A stretch of DNA of 56,810 bases from Rheinheimera sp. (GCA_003482455.1 DMYW01000022.1:1-56810); one strand, 5' to 3'; positions 27,174 through 35,907 are shown, counted from the stretch's first letter. A program made the numbers and translations. The notes: generated by a model from the sequence alone, not told the origin.

Positions 27174-28265
27174 TTGACTGATTTATTATCCCAGGACGAA
27201 ATTGACGCGCTCCTTCATGGCGTCGAGGACGTCGACGAAGAAGAGATAGACGACAGCGGTTCCGGTGGCGGTGGTCCGGCGCTTGAGTACGATTTCTCGT
27301 CACAAGACCGGATAGTTCGGGGTCGGATGCCGACTCTGGAAATGGTTAACGAACGTTTTGCGCGGCACATGCGGATCAGTTTATTCAACATGATGCGCCG
27401 CACCGCCGAAGTTTCGATCAACGGCGTGCAAATGATCAAGTTCGGTGAGTACGTACACACGTTGTTCGTACCGACCAGCTTGAACATGGTGCGGTTCCGG
27501 CCGCTGAAGGGTACTGGGCTTATCACCATGGAAGCCCGCTTGGTGTTTATCCTGGTGGATAACTTCTTTGGTGGTGACGGCCGTTATCACGCGAAAATCG
27601 AGGGGCGTGAATTCACGCCGACTGAACGGCGGATCATCCAAATGCTGCTCAAGCTCATCTTTGAAGATTACAAAGAAGCATGGGCACCTGTGATGGACGT
27701 GTCGTTTGAATACCTCGACAGTGAAGTCAACCCGGCGATGGCCAACATCGTTAGCCCGACGGAAGTGGTGGTAATTAGCTCGTTTCACATTGAACTTGAC
27801 GGTGGTGGCGGTGACTTCCACGTCGCCTTGCCGTATTCGATGCTGGAGCCGATCCGCGAACTGCTTGATGCTGGTGTACAAAGCGACAAAGAAGACACCG
27901 ACTTGCGCTGGAGTAAGGCGCTGCGCGATGAAATTATGGACGTCAAAGTCGATTTGACCACCAAAATGATGGATGTGGAGTTGTCGCTGCAACAAGTGAT
28001 GAACCTCAAAGCCGGCGATATTATCCCGGTGGACATCCCTGAAACCATCACAGTATTGATTGAAGATTTACCGACGTACCGAGCGAAAATCGGCAAATCC
28101 CGCGACAATGTCGCCTTACAAATTGTAGAAAAAATCAAACGGCCTGAATCAGTTAAATCCGAGCTGCATGTCTTTACCAAAGGCGGCCGCCGCTTAGACA
28201 GCGACGCCGATATCAGCGAATTGGAAGCCGATTTAGTGCTAAATGAACGACCGGAGAGATGGTGA
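27174..28265 (+). CDS. fliM: FliM, motor switch protein (TTG start)
   Basis: The product has 363 residues. The N-terminus LLSQDEIDALLHG is the conserved CheY-P-binding peptide of FliM. The middle CheC-like domain and the C-terminal SpoA domain follow (LKAGDIIPVDIPETITVLIEDLP). The only start that keeps the CheY-binding peptide is TTG 27174, with GGAGG (27161-27165) placed 8 bases ahead. The TGA overlaps the fliN ATG by one base. Confidence 0.96.
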   Translation: MTDLLSQDEIDALLHGVEDVDEEEIDDSGSGGGGPALEYDFSSQDRIVRGRMPTLEMVNERFARHMRISLFNMMRRTAEVSINGVQMIKFGEYVHTLFVPTSLNMVRFRPLKGTGLITMEARLVFILVDNFFGGDGRYHAKIEGREFTPTERRIIQMLLKLIFEDYKEAWAPVMDVSFEYLDSEVNPAMANIVSPTEVVVISSFHIELDGGGGDFHVALPYSMLEPIRELLDAGVQSDKEDTDLRWSKALRDEIMDVKVDLTTKMMDVELSLQQVMNLKAGDIIPVDIPETITVLIEDLPTYRAKIGKSRDNVALQIVEKIKRPESVKSELHVFTKGGRRLDSDADISELEADLVLNERPERW

Positions 28266-28657
28266 TGTCAAACGATCAAGATACCATGGACGAATGGGCA
28301 GCAGCCCTCGCTGAAGCGGAAGGTGGCGGCGACGACGTGCAGGCCGTTGAGTTAGAAGAACTGCATGAAGAAAAAGCGCCCATCACCGCGGATGAACGTC
28401 GCAAACTCGATACCATTTTGGATATCCCGGTCACCATTTCGATGGAAGTGGGCCGAGCCAAGATTTCCATCCGTAATTTGTTGCAACTGAACCAAGGTTC
28501 GGTGGTTGAGCTCGAACGCGTCGCTGGTGAACCGCTGGACGTTTTGGTCAACGGCACCTTAATTGCGCACGGTGAGGTGGTGGTCGTTAACGATAAATTT
28601 GGTATTCGGTTAACCGACGTGATCAGCCAAATTGAACGGATTAAGAAGTTACGTTGA
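28265..28657 (+). CDS. fliN: FliN, motor switch protein
   Basis: The product has 130 residues. The C-terminal SpoA domain (ILDIPVTISMEVGRAKISIRNLL, then GIRLTDVISQIERIKKL) is typical. An acidic leader of about 45 residues precedes it. ATG 28265 is preferred over ATG 28259 because GGAGAG (28253-28258) would touch the earlier codon. TGATG overlaps couple it to both fliM and fliO. Confidence 0.96.
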   Translation: MSNDQDTMDEWAAALAEAEGGGDDVQAVELEELHEEKAPITADERRKLDTILDIPVTISMEVGRAKISIRNLLQLNQGSVVELERVAGEPLDVLVNGTLIAHGEVVVVNDKFGIRLTDVISQIERIKKLR

Positions 28658-29079
28658 TGCGAATGCTCGCCTTCATGGGGGCGCTGGCCGCTAGCGCTGG
28701 CGCTCTTGCACAAACCGCCGAATCTACGGCGCAAGCCGCCGCCCCAGCAGCGGCGCCTGCCAAGGCAGTTGCCAGCTTACCTGGGGTTGGCCAAGTCGTC
28801 ATTTCTTTGGCGCTGGTCGTCGGCTTGGTGTTAGTTCTGGCATTTTTCTATCGAAAACTACAGTTAAAATTGCCTGGCAGCCAACATTTTAAAATTGTTA
28901 GTTCATTGGCAGTCGGCCAGCGTGAACGCATCTTAGTTATTGAAATACAAGGGAAACAGCGCGTCATTGGCGTCACGCCACACAGCGTCAATTTCTTGTT
29001 CGAACTCGAAACTCCACTTCCCACCGAAAAGTTGGCATCAGATTTTCATACACAGCTGCAATCGTTCCTAAAAAAATGA
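28657..29079 (+). CDS. fliO: FliO, flagellar export-gate assembly protein
   Basis: The product has 140 residues. It has a signal-like hydrophobic N-terminus (MLAFMGALAASAGALAQ), an Ala/Pro linker, one membrane helix (VVISLALVVGLVLVLAFFY), and the cytoplasmic domain IVSSLAVGQRERILVIEIQGKQ, the recognisable FliO core. It helps FliP assemble. I chose ATG 28657 at the TGATG junction over the preceding TTG. Confidence 0.92.
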   Translation: MRMLAFMGALAASAGALAQTAESTAQAAAPAAAPAKAVASLPGVGQVVISLALVVGLVLVLAFFYRKLQLKLPGSQHFKIVSSLAVGQRERILVIEIQGKQRVIGVTPHSVNFLFELETPLPTEKLASDFHTQLQSFLKK

Positions 29080-29088
29080 AGTGTCTGT

Positions 29089-29832
29089 ATGTTTCGATTG
29101 TTATGTTGCCTGTTGCTGCTGCTCAGTCCCGAGCTGTTTGCTGCTGATGCAGGCATCTCGGCGTTAAAAGTCACCACGGGGCCTGACGGCGCGCAAGAAT
29201 ACAGCGTCACCTTGCAAGTCTTAGCCTTGATGACCATGCTGAGCTTCTTGCCCGCCATGCTCATCATGACCACCAGTTTTACCCGCATCATGATAGTGCT
29301 GGCGATTTTGCGCCAGGCACTGGGTCTGCAACAGTCACCTTCCAACCAAATCATGGTCGGCATGGCGCTGTTTTTAACCTTTTTTATCATGGCACCGACC
29401 TTCAAGCAGGTGAACGATCAAGCGGTGCAGCCGTATCTCAACGAACAGATGACGTCGGTACAAGCGCTGAATGCGGCCATAGTGCCGATGAAGGCTTTTA
29501 TGTTGCATCAAACCCGCACCAAAGATTTGGAAACCTTCGCTGAAATTGCTGGCCATCCGGCGGTTAAGTCCGTCGACGAATATCCGATCACCATCGTGAT
29601 CCCAGCCTTTGTCACTAGCGAGCTAAAAACCGCGTTTCAGATTGGTTTTATGATTTTTATCCCATTCTTAATCATCGACTTGGTGGTCGCCAGTGTGTTG
29701 ATGGCGATGGGGATGATGATGCTGTCACCGATGATTATTTCCTTGCCATTCAAACTGATGATGTTTGTGCTGGTGGATGGTTGGTTGTTGGTGATGGGGA
29801 CCTTGGCCAACAGTTACGGCATAGGAACTTAG
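29089..29832 (+). CDS. fliP: FliP, type III export gate protein
   Basis: The product has 247 residues. A cleavable signal peptide (MFRLLCCLLLLLSPELFAA) is followed by membrane helices and the signature MTTSFTRIMIVLAILRQALG, then GFMIFIPFLIIDLVVASVLMAMGM. FliP forms the core of the FliP5-Q4-R1 export gate. It starts 9 bases after fliO and ends 3 bases before fliQ. Confidence 0.97.
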   Translation: MFRLLCCLLLLLSPELFAADAGISALKVTTGPDGAQEYSVTLQVLALMTMLSFLPAMLIMTTSFTRIMIVLAILRQALGLQQSPSNQIMVGMALFLTFFIMAPTFKQVNDQAVQPYLNEQMTSVQALNAAIVPMKAFMLHQTRTKDLETFAEIAGHPAVKSVDEYPITIVIPAFVTSELKTAFQIGFMIFIPFLIIDLVVASVLMAMGMMMLSPMIISLPFKLMMFVLVDGWLLVMGTLANSYGIGT

Positions 29833-29835
29833 ACC

Positions 29836-30105
29836 ATGACACCTGAAGTCTTTGTCGATGTGCTCAATGATGCCTTGTATCTGGTGATTTTGTTGGTCAC
29901 AGCCATCGTGTTGCCATCGCTGATCATCGGCTTAATCGTATCGATTTTCCAAGCGGCGACTTCGATTAACGAACAAACCTTAAGCTTTTTACCGCGCTTA
30001 ATCGTCACCTTGTTGGCCTTGATGTACGGCGGCCATTGGATGGTGCAAACCGTGATGGATTACACCACCAACTTGTTTTTATCCATTCCGACTGTGGTGA
30101 GCTGA
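29836..30105 (+). CDS. fliQ: FliQ, type III export gate protein
   Basis: The product has 89 residues, two membrane helices, the family's fixed size. LPSLIIGLIVSIFQAATSIN followed by EQTLSFLPRL is the conserved loop. The stop overlaps the fliR start as TGATG. Confidence 0.97.
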   Translation: MTPEVFVDVLNDALYLVILLVTAIVLPSLIIGLIVSIFQAATSINEQTLSFLPRLIVTLLALMYGGHWMVQTVMDYTTNLFLSIPTVVS

Positions 30106-30878
30106 TGGAATTCCCGCTGAACGTGTTGCTGCAGGCCATCGCCGACTTTATGTTGCCGCTGTGTCGCATTGGCGCCATGTTCGCGTTGATGACCGGCATT
30201 GGCGCGCGCACCGTGCCGGTGCGGATCAAAATGGCGTTGGCGGTGGCTTTTACCTTTATGGTGATGCCGGCGCTGCCAAAAGCCCAGCATATTGATTTGA
30301 TGTCTGCTTTTACCGTGATCCAAGTGATGCAACAGCTGCTGATTGGCATGGCGATGGGCTTTATTTCGATGGTGTTTATCAACACCTTCGTCCACGCTGG
30401 GCAAATTTTGGCGATGCAAACCGGTCTTGGTTTTTCATCACTGGTCGACCCATCCAGTGGCGTCAGTGTGCCAACCATAGGTCAGTTCTATTTGATCCTT
30501 GGCACCTTGTTGTTTTGGGTGATGGACGGTCATTTGGTGATGCTACAAATGATTGTGTTTAGTTTCAAAACCTTACCGCTAGACGGCAATTGGTGGGATG
30601 TCTCGCACTACTGGTCCGTGGTGGAGTTTGGTGCTTGGTTATTTTCGACATCTTTATCGCTGGTGCTAGCGCCTGTCACCGCCATGTTGCTGGTGAACTT
30701 GGCCTTTGGCGTGATGACCCGTGCAGCGCCGCAATTAAACGTGTTCTCGATTGGTTTTCCAATCACTATGCTGGCGGGGTTGATCATCCTGTGGCTGACC
30801 ATGAACACCTTTGTGTTTCACTTTACAGAACAATGGCAACACGGCATCGAGGTGACGTGTAAGCTGATTGGTTGCTGA
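30105..30878 (+). CDS. fliR: FliR, type III export gate protein
   Basis: The product has 257 residues with about six membrane helices. RIGAMFALMTGIGARTVPVRIKMALA and GFSSLVDPSSGVSVPTIGQF are conserved FliR segments. I chose ATG 30105 at the TGATG overlap with fliQ; the frame is open 23 codons earlier but inside fliQ. FliR caps the spiral export gate and contacts FlhB. Confidence 0.96.
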   Translation: MEFPLNVLLQAIADFMLPLCRIGAMFALMTGIGARTVPVRIKMALAVAFTFMVMPALPKAQHIDLMSAFTVIQVMQQLLIGMAMGFISMVFINTFVHAGQILAMQTGLGFSSLVDPSSGVSVPTIGQFYLILGTLLFWVMDGHLVMLQMIVFSFKTLPLDGNWWDVSHYWSVVEFGAWLFSTSLSLVLAPVTAMLLVNLAFGVMTRAAPQLNVFSIGFPITMLAGLIILWLTMNTFVFHFTEQWQHGIEVTCKLIGC

Positions 30879-30890
30879 CGGAGGTACGTT

Positions 30891-32018
30891 GTGTCCGACA
30901 GCGATATGGAAAAGACCGAAGACCCCACGAGTAAAAAACTCAGTGAGGCTGCCGAAAAGGGCAATATTGCGCGCTCCCGTGATTTGGCTACAGCCTTGGT
31001 GCTGATGGGCTCGAGTTTGGGCATTTTGTTGTTTGGCAAAGAGCTAGCAATGCGCATGCTGGACGTGTCACGTCGGCTATTGAGCCTTAATCTGAAAGAC
31101 ATTCACGACACCAACTCGATGTTTACCGGTTTGGGCGAGAGTCTATCTGCCGTCGCGCCACCGCTACTGAAACTGATTGCAGTGATCGCTGTCGCCGGCA
31201 TCATCGGCAACACCTTGCTCGGCGGTTACAACTTTACTTGGTATGGTGCGTCGTTTCGCGCCAGTAAAATGGACCCACTGGCGGGCATCAAACGGATGTT
31301 TTCGATGCAATCCGTGGTGGAACTGCTGAAAAGTATCCTTAAAGTTGTGGTGATTGGCGGCTGCGCTTATGTGCTGCTGAAAGTGTTTTTCCACGACATC
31401 ATGGAGTTGTCGCTGATGGCCGCACCGCTGGATATCGAGTCAGCCATGGACTTGCTGGCTTGGATGTTTTTTGGCTTGTGTGCCAGCACCATCATCGTCG
31501 CAGCGGTGGATGCGCCGTATCAAAAATGGCACCACCTCGAACAAATGAAAATGACCAAACAAGAGGTCAAAGACGAATACAAAAACAGCGAAGGTAACCC
31601 CGAGATCAAGGGCCGTATTCGCAGTATGCAAATTCAAATGTCGCGCCGACGGATGATGCAAGAAGTGCCTAAAGCCGACGTGGTGGTCACTAACCCGACG
31701 CATTATGCGGTGGCGCTAAAATACGAACACGGCAAACAACGGGCGCCGGTGGTGGTTGCCAAAGGGGTGGATGAAGTCGCGATGTTTATTCGGCAAATTG
31801 CTGAAGCCAATGGCGTGCCAATCATTCGCTCGCCAGCGTTAGCGCGTTCTGTCTATCACACCACGGACCTCGACAAACCCATCCCAGAGCAGCTATTTGC
31901 TGCGGTGGCGCAAGTGCTTGCCTATGTGTATCAACTGAAAAACTACAAAAAAGGTAAAGCTAGCAAACCCAAACCGTTGGCACGTGAACTGCCGATCCCA
32001 GAGGATTATCGCTACTAA
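30891..32018 (+). CDS. flhB: FlhB, export gate protein and substrate-specificity switch (GTG start)
   Basis: The product has 375 residues. Four membrane helices are followed by the cytoplasmic domain with the self-cleaving NPTH motif (VVVTNPTHYAVALKY). The N-terminus (MEKTEDPTSKKLSEAAEKGN) is the family opening. GTG 30891 is the start, with GGAGG 6 bases ahead. It is the last flagellar gene before the inserted lipid-gene block; flhA usually follows flhB directly or nearly so. Confidence 0.96.
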   Translation: MSDSDMEKTEDPTSKKLSEAAEKGNIARSRDLATALVLMGSSLGILLFGKELAMRMLDVSRRLLSLNLKDIHDTNSMFTGLGESLSAVAPPLLKLIAVIAVAGIIGNTLLGGYNFTWYGASFRASKMDPLAGIKRMFSMQSVVELLKSILKVVVIGGCAYVLLKVFFHDIMELSLMAAPLDIESAMDLLAWMFFGLCASTIIVAAVDAPYQKWHHLEQMKMTKQEVKDEYKNSEGNPEIKGRIRSMQIQMSRRRMMQEVPKADVVVTNPTHYAVALKYEHGKQRAPVVVAKGVDEVAMFIRQIAEANGVPIIRSPALARSVYHTTDLDKPIPEQLFAAVAQVLAYVYQLKNYKKGKASKPKPLARELPIPEDYRY

Positions 32019-32209
32019 AGCCGGGGCGCACACGAAAAATGGCGCGGCGTGGCTAAGGGAAGAGCAGCGACTCGCGAAAATGCTGTTGCCGCGAAACAGC
32101 TTGCCGCAACAGACTTTGGAACTACACGCGTTGCAAATCAGAGACTTGCAGCAGAAGATCGCCCAGCCAAGAATTCACAACAACGCTGTGCCAAATCAGT
32201 AAACCGCCA
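32019..32209. other. 191-base gap after flhB with a small unproven reading frame
   Basis: This gap separates flhB from the convergent SDR gene and marks the left edge of the inserted block. A + frame open from inside flhB to 32202 would encode up to 72 residues, including a Gln/Leu-rich helix (TLELHALQIRDLQQKIAQ), but it has no ribosome site. A weak inverted repeat CTGTTGC/GCAACAG lies at 32083-32112 without a T-run. I cannot say whether this is a small gene, a gene remnant or plain spacer. Confidence 0.3.
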
Positions 32210-32953
32210 CTAGCGCCACTGCAGTAGCCAAGCTGGTGCATAGTTCGCGAAGGCAATCAACCAGCGCATCCGCCGCGGAAAAATGATGCGCGCTTGCTGG
32301 CGAGCCAAGCCTTGCGCAATTCGTTGCACCGCCGCCTGTTCAGACATCACGAATAACTTGTGTTGACTGCTGCCGCCATTGAGCTCACGTAAGCGCGCTG
32401 TGTCGATGTAACCCGGAACTATCGCACTGACGCGAATGCCAAAAGGCGCCAACGCCAGTCGATAGGTGTCACAGATACTCAACACCGAACGCTTGCTGGC
32501 GCTGTATACCGAGGCTTTCGGATCTTGTTTTAGCAATGCTGCGACGGATGCGGTTGCAGCCAACTGGCCGTGCCCTTGCTCGAGCAGTAACTGGCTGGCG
32601 AAGGCAAAGGTCTGCTGCATGGCTAGCAGGTTGGTGTTTAGCATCTGCTGGGTCGCTTCAACAGTAAGCTGGCTGTCGCGCGCCGCCACATATAGGCCAA
32701 CGTTGTAGACGATGAGCTCAATCGGCTGTAACTCGCGCCGTTGCGCTAGGGTATAAAAAAACGCGGACAGCGCTTGCTGATCGGTGACATCCAGCCTGAT
32801 TTGCTCAATGTTATCAGGCCATTGCGCAGGTTCCGACGGTTGAAAACATCGGCCAATCGCGAGAACGCGCCAGCCCAGCGCGGCGTAGTGCCATGCCAAA
32901 GCTCGGCCAAGACCGCGGCTAGCGCCAAAGATCACAAGACAGGGAGTGGACAT
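32210..32953 (-). CDS. short-chain dehydrogenase/reductase (SDR) of the lipid cluster
   Basis: The product has 247 residues, classical SDR size. The N-terminus has FGASRGLGRALA (TGxxxGxG-type cofactor loop), DVTD, VYNVG in place of NNAG, and the active site ASVYSASKRSV with Tyr and Lys four apart. PGYIDTARL follows. ATG 32953 has GAGG about 7 bases upstream; it lies inside the end of the patatin-like gene (22-base overlap), so the two are translated from one message. The C-terminus ends in a hydrophobic aromatic stretch (WLIAFANYAPAWLLQW), which could hold it to the membrane. The substrate is unknown; a lipid is inferred from the neighbours. Confidence 0.8.
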   Translation of the reverse strand: MSTPCLVIFGASRGLGRALAWHYAALGWRVLAIGRCFQPSEPAQWPDNIEQIRLDVTDQQALSAFFYTLAQRRELQPIELIVYNVGLYVAARDSQLTVEATQQMLNTNLLAMQQTFAFASQLLLEQGHGQLAATASVAALLKQDPKASVYSASKRSVLSICDTYRLALAPFGIRVSAIVPGYIDTARLRELNGGSSQHKLFVMSEQAAVQRIAQGLARQQARIIFPRRMRWLIAFANYAPAWLLQWR

Positions 32954-33993
32954 GCATGACCTCGTTGTGTGCCGTAGTGCCAATGGGCGTCGATCAGTTG
33001 TTGCCAGGCGCCAAGTGTGGCAGGGGCTGTTAATTGCAATTTTGCGGCGCGCCAGTGTTTCGTCAGCAGCGCGAGCGGTAACTGTTGGCGCATGTCCGAA
33101 ACATCAGCCCAGTGCACGCGTGGATGCTGAAGGTAGTTCTGCTCGACCTTGGCTAAATGCGCATTCATATCCACCCCAAACACCCGCCGCAGCGCCGGTT
33201 GTGACGCGATGCGGTCAAAGCGATCTTTGCGCTGCGCTATCACCTGTTGACTGAGCTGCAGCGCCAGTGCGATGGGCTGTAAATCGACAGCGCCACCTAA
33301 ATAAGCCGAGCAGTCCCCTGAATTGTCCATAGCGCTGGTGCCGTGCGAGGCCGGATTGGCAAGCAGATAAGGTTCGAAATAATACGGATCTGTCACCGCG
33401 ATATCACTCATGGTCTGTAAGCAATCCACCGGTAGCACCTTGATCTTGGGTAACACGCGGCTACCGGAGTAGTGGCTCAGTGGCGCTGGCACCGCGTTTA
33501 CCCGTTCGGCCAGCCAACAACTCAAGTGTGACGGGGCTAATATGGTTTGCTCAACACTGAAGCCGCGTGCCGTCGGCAGTAATTGGCAGGCAATGCTGAC
33601 GACCGCGGGCCCATTTGCTGCTGATGGCAAATCGAGCAGCGGCGGTCGATGCACTAAGGCCTGCTGTTGTAGCTCTGTCATTGTGCACGGATCCATCGCC
33701 AGCAAGCGTCGCAAGATCTGCGGGGCGAGTTGCAACATTCGTGCGGCAGGCGTGGTTCTAAGTTGACTGAACCATTGCCAGCAGGCTTGGGATTGCAAAA
33801 ATTGTCGTTGCGCCTTGGCATCTGGCAGGGCTTTGATCAAGTGGGCAGCCAGCATGCCGCCGCAACTGGTCAGCAGCAAATCGGCCTGCCAACCACGCTG
33901 GCATAACGCGTGGTAAAAGCCCAGATGATAGACAAAACGAAAGCCGCCACCGGCCAGCACTAAACAGCGCTGTGAGTTGTGTGTATGATTCAT
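32932..33993 (-). CDS. patatin-like phospholipase family protein with altered catalytic motifs
   Basis: The product has 353 residues from ATG 33993; the open frame continues upstream across the divergent gene's leader without support. LVLAGGGFRFVYHLGFYHAL at residues 11-30 is the glycine-rich oxyanion loop of patatins. The nucleophile site reads LLTSCGGML with Ser43, where the first Gly of GxSxG is Leu. The usual DGG catalytic Asp motif seems to be YLGGAVD (231-237), so the Asp may be missing. No signal peptide is seen, so it probably acts on the inner leaflet. It is divergent from the ynbD-like gene (100-base gap) and overlaps the SDR gene. Confidence 0.7.
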   Translation of the reverse strand: MNHTHNSQRCLVLAGGGFRFVYHLGFYHALCQRGWQADLLLTSCGGMLAAHLIKALPDAKAQRQFLQSQACWQWFSQLRTTPAARMLQLAPQILRRLLAMDPCTMTELQQQALVHRPPLLDLPSAANGPAVVSIACQLLPTARGFSVEQTILAPSHLSCWLAERVNAVPAPLSHYSGSRVLPKIKVLPVDCLQTMSDIAVTDPYYFEPYLLANPASHGTSAMDNSGDCSAYLGGAVDLQPIALALQLSQQVIAQRKDRFDRIASQPALRRVFGVDMNAHLAKVEQNYLQHPRVHWADVSDMRQQLPLALLTKHWRAAKLQLTAPATLGAWQQLIDAHWHYGTQRGHACPLPVL

Positions 33994-34093
33994 GCTGTTA
34001 TCATGGGACAAAATGGACGCACAGCGCAAGCTCGCTGTCAGCGGCGACTGTAGAGTAACATCTTGTCGAAAAAGGATTTTTAGAGCACAGCCC
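33994..34093. promoter_or_regulatory. divergent promoter region of the lipid cluster
   Basis: The 100 bases lie between the patatin-like (- strand) and ynbD-like (+ strand) starts, so two opposing promoters should lie here or in the coding ends. I see no convincing -35/-10 pair, sigma-54 or sigma-28 match. The absence of a flagellar-type promoter suggests independent control. Confidence 0.4.
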
Positions 34094-35302
34094 ATGACCT
34101 TCTTTCGCGCTGATAGCGCCTCTTTAGTGCAACGAACCACAGCCTTGTTACTGGCCTGTTTATGCTTTGTGCTAACGTATTTTGGTGCAGCAGTGTGGAC
34201 GCAACAGCAACCCGACACGCTGGATGTCAGTGCCATGTTATTGCCGGTGCAGCCCTGGTTGATGTGGCCTTACCTGAGTTCACCGCTACTACTGTTGTGG
34301 TTGTTGTTGGCGCCGCAATCATTGACTGAATTACGACTGACGTTTCGCCGCTTGCTCCTGCTAACCTGCCTAGCTGCCTGTTGTTTTGTGTTGCTGCCGA
34401 TGACGCTGCAGCAAGGACGGCTAGCACAAACGCCAACCGCTTTACTTGATTTGATTCAGCAGCTGGATCCAAGCGTCAATCTGTTTCCTTCCCTGCATGT
34501 GGCGTATGCCTACATCGGCTGGCGGCAATTTTGGCGCTGGTATCCCGCAATCTGGCAACGCTTACTGCTCAGCTGCTGGCTGGCGCTGCTGATGTTGTCG
34601 ACCCTCTTTACCGCGCAGCATGTGTGGCCGGATCTGCTGGCTGGGTTGGCACTGGCTTGGGCCGTGCAGCGACTCATTCATGAAAATTGCTGGCCGCAGG
34701 CGACGTATTACAGCGCGGCAGCGGCGCTTTGTGTCGCGCTGTGGCAGATGAGCGATGCTGCCATGCTGTGGTATTTCGCCGCCAGTTTTGCCTTAATCGC
34801 GTGGCAGCATGCGTTAAAGCGCGTTGATTTTTTGCACAAAAAACAAGGGCGACATCCGCTGTGGGTCTGGTGGTGTTATGCGCCTTATTTGCTGCTGTAT
34901 CGGTTGACCTGGCTGATGGTGCGCGCTCGGCAAACACCGGCAGTGCGACAAATAGCACCGCATCTATGGGCTGGGCGTCGGTTAACGAGTGAGGAAGTCC
35001 AGGGGTTGCCCAGTGATATTGAAGTGTTTGATTTATCAGGCGAGTTGCCCGAAATTGACGCGCTTCGACATCATTCATACCAGCATTGGCCGCTACCCGA
35101 TATAGTGCCTGCGACGCCGCAGCAATTAGCACCTATTGTGGCAGCTATCGAGCTGCGCCTTCGCGCGAAAGCAACTGTGTTTGTGCATTGTGCGATGGGG
35201 TTGCAGCGTAGTCAGCAGGTGGTTGCTGGGCTTGCGCCTTTACTACAGACTTTACCATTGCCATCTCAAAAAAATGTATTGCCTACAGGAGTGAGTCAGT
35301 GA
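34094..35302 (+). CDS. ynbD: YnbD-like PAP2 + dual-specificity phosphatase fusion, membrane protein
   Basis: The product has 402 residues from ATG 34094 (E. coli YnbD is about 430). The N-terminal two thirds are membrane-embedded with a PAP2-type core: NLFPSLHVAY (PSxH, 132-135) and TAQHVWPDLLAG with His176 and Asp180. The C-terminal 120 residues are a cysteine phosphatase with VHCAMGLQRSQ, the HCx5R loop at 365-373. A lipid phosphate phosphatase joined to a PTP/DSP domain suggests removal of phosphate from a phosphatidyl-alcohol phosphate or similar product. The stop overlaps the ynbA-like GTG by 3 bases. The gene symbol is by domain layout only. Confidence 0.8.
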   Translation: MTFFRADSASLVQRTTALLLACLCFVLTYFGAAVWTQQQPDTLDVSAMLLPVQPWLMWPYLSSPLLLLWLLLAPQSLTELRLTFRRLLLLTCLAACCFVLLPMTLQQGRLAQTPTALLDLIQQLDPSVNLFPSLHVAYAYIGWRQFWRWYPAIWQRLLLSCWLALLMLSTLFTAQHVWPDLLAGLALAWAVQRLIHENCWPQATYYSAAAALCVALWQMSDAAMLWYFAASFALIAWQHALKRVDFLHKKQGRHPLWVWWCYAPYLLLYRLTWLMVRARQTPAVRQIAPHLWAGRRLTSEEVQGLPSDIEVFDLSGELPEIDALRHHSYQHWPLPDIVPATPQQLAPIVAAIELRLRAKATVFVHCAMGLQRSQQVVAGLAPLLQTLPLPSQKNVLPTGVSQ

Positions 35303-35907
35303 CGCTGTATCAACTTAAACCGGCCTTTCAACGGTTACTGCAACCGCTGATCCGCGGCTGTGTCCACGCGCGCATTACGCCAAATCAGCTGACCACGTTG
35401 GCGCTGTTGTTGGCTTGTGTCGCGGGAAGCCTTGTGATCTGGGCTCCTTTGGCATGGTTGCTATGGGTGTATCCGCTGCTGATGTTGTTGCGCATGGCGC
35501 TGAATGCGTTGGATGGCATGCTGGCTCGGCAAACCAATCAGCAAAGTAGCTTTGGCGCGCTGTGGAATGAACTTGCCGATGTATTGTCTGATCTCGTGAT
35601 GGTATTGCCATGGTTGCTGCGCTGGCCTGAGTATGCGCTGCCAATCTTGCTGTTTTGTGTTGGTGCATTGCTCGTGGAATTTGCTGGCGTGCTGGCGCTA
35701 TCGGTTAATGCATCTCGTCGCTTTGATGGGCCGTTTGGCAAAAGTGATCGGGCTTTATTTGCCGCGTTGTGGGTGATGGCGATGGCGTTGGCTGCGCCGG
35801 CAGTGCTGATGACCGCAAGTCTTGCTATTGCGTTACTGCTGATGCTAATGACCGTCTATAACCGATTGCGCCACGCTTATCGCGAGGCGCAATCGACAGG
35901 CTGCTAG
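35299..35907 (+). CDS. ynbA: YnbA-like CDP-alcohol phosphatidyltransferase, membrane protein (GTG start)
   Basis: The product has 202 residues (YnbA is 201). It has about five or six membrane helices. The CDP-alcohol motif is present but altered: N69-x2-D72-G-x2-A-R-x8-G-x3-N90-x3-D94, where residues 69 and 90 are normally Asp. In known members these Asp bind the two metal ions. The enzyme would join an alcohol to the phosphatidyl group of CDP-diacylglycerol. GTG 35299 has AGGAG 7 bases ahead. The stop TAG overlaps the stop of the convergent hydrolase-methyltransferase gene. Confidence 0.82.
   Translation: MTLYQLKPAFQRLLQPLIRGCVHARITPNQLTTLALLLACVAGSLVIWAPLAWLLWVYPLLMLLRMALNALDGMLARQTNQQSSFGALWNELADVLSDLVMVLPWLLRWPEYALPILLFCVGALLVEFAGVLALSVNASRRFDGPFGKSDRALFAALWVMAMALAAPAVLMTASLAIALLLMLMTVYNRLRHAYREAQSTGC

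Noticed and set aside
32083..32112. CTGTTGC/GCAACAG as a terminator for flhB
   Set aside because: Long 16-base loop and no T-run.
31984..32202. 72-codon + frame beginning in the end of flhB
   Set aside because: No ribosome site, no family resemblance; kept only as a note on the gap.
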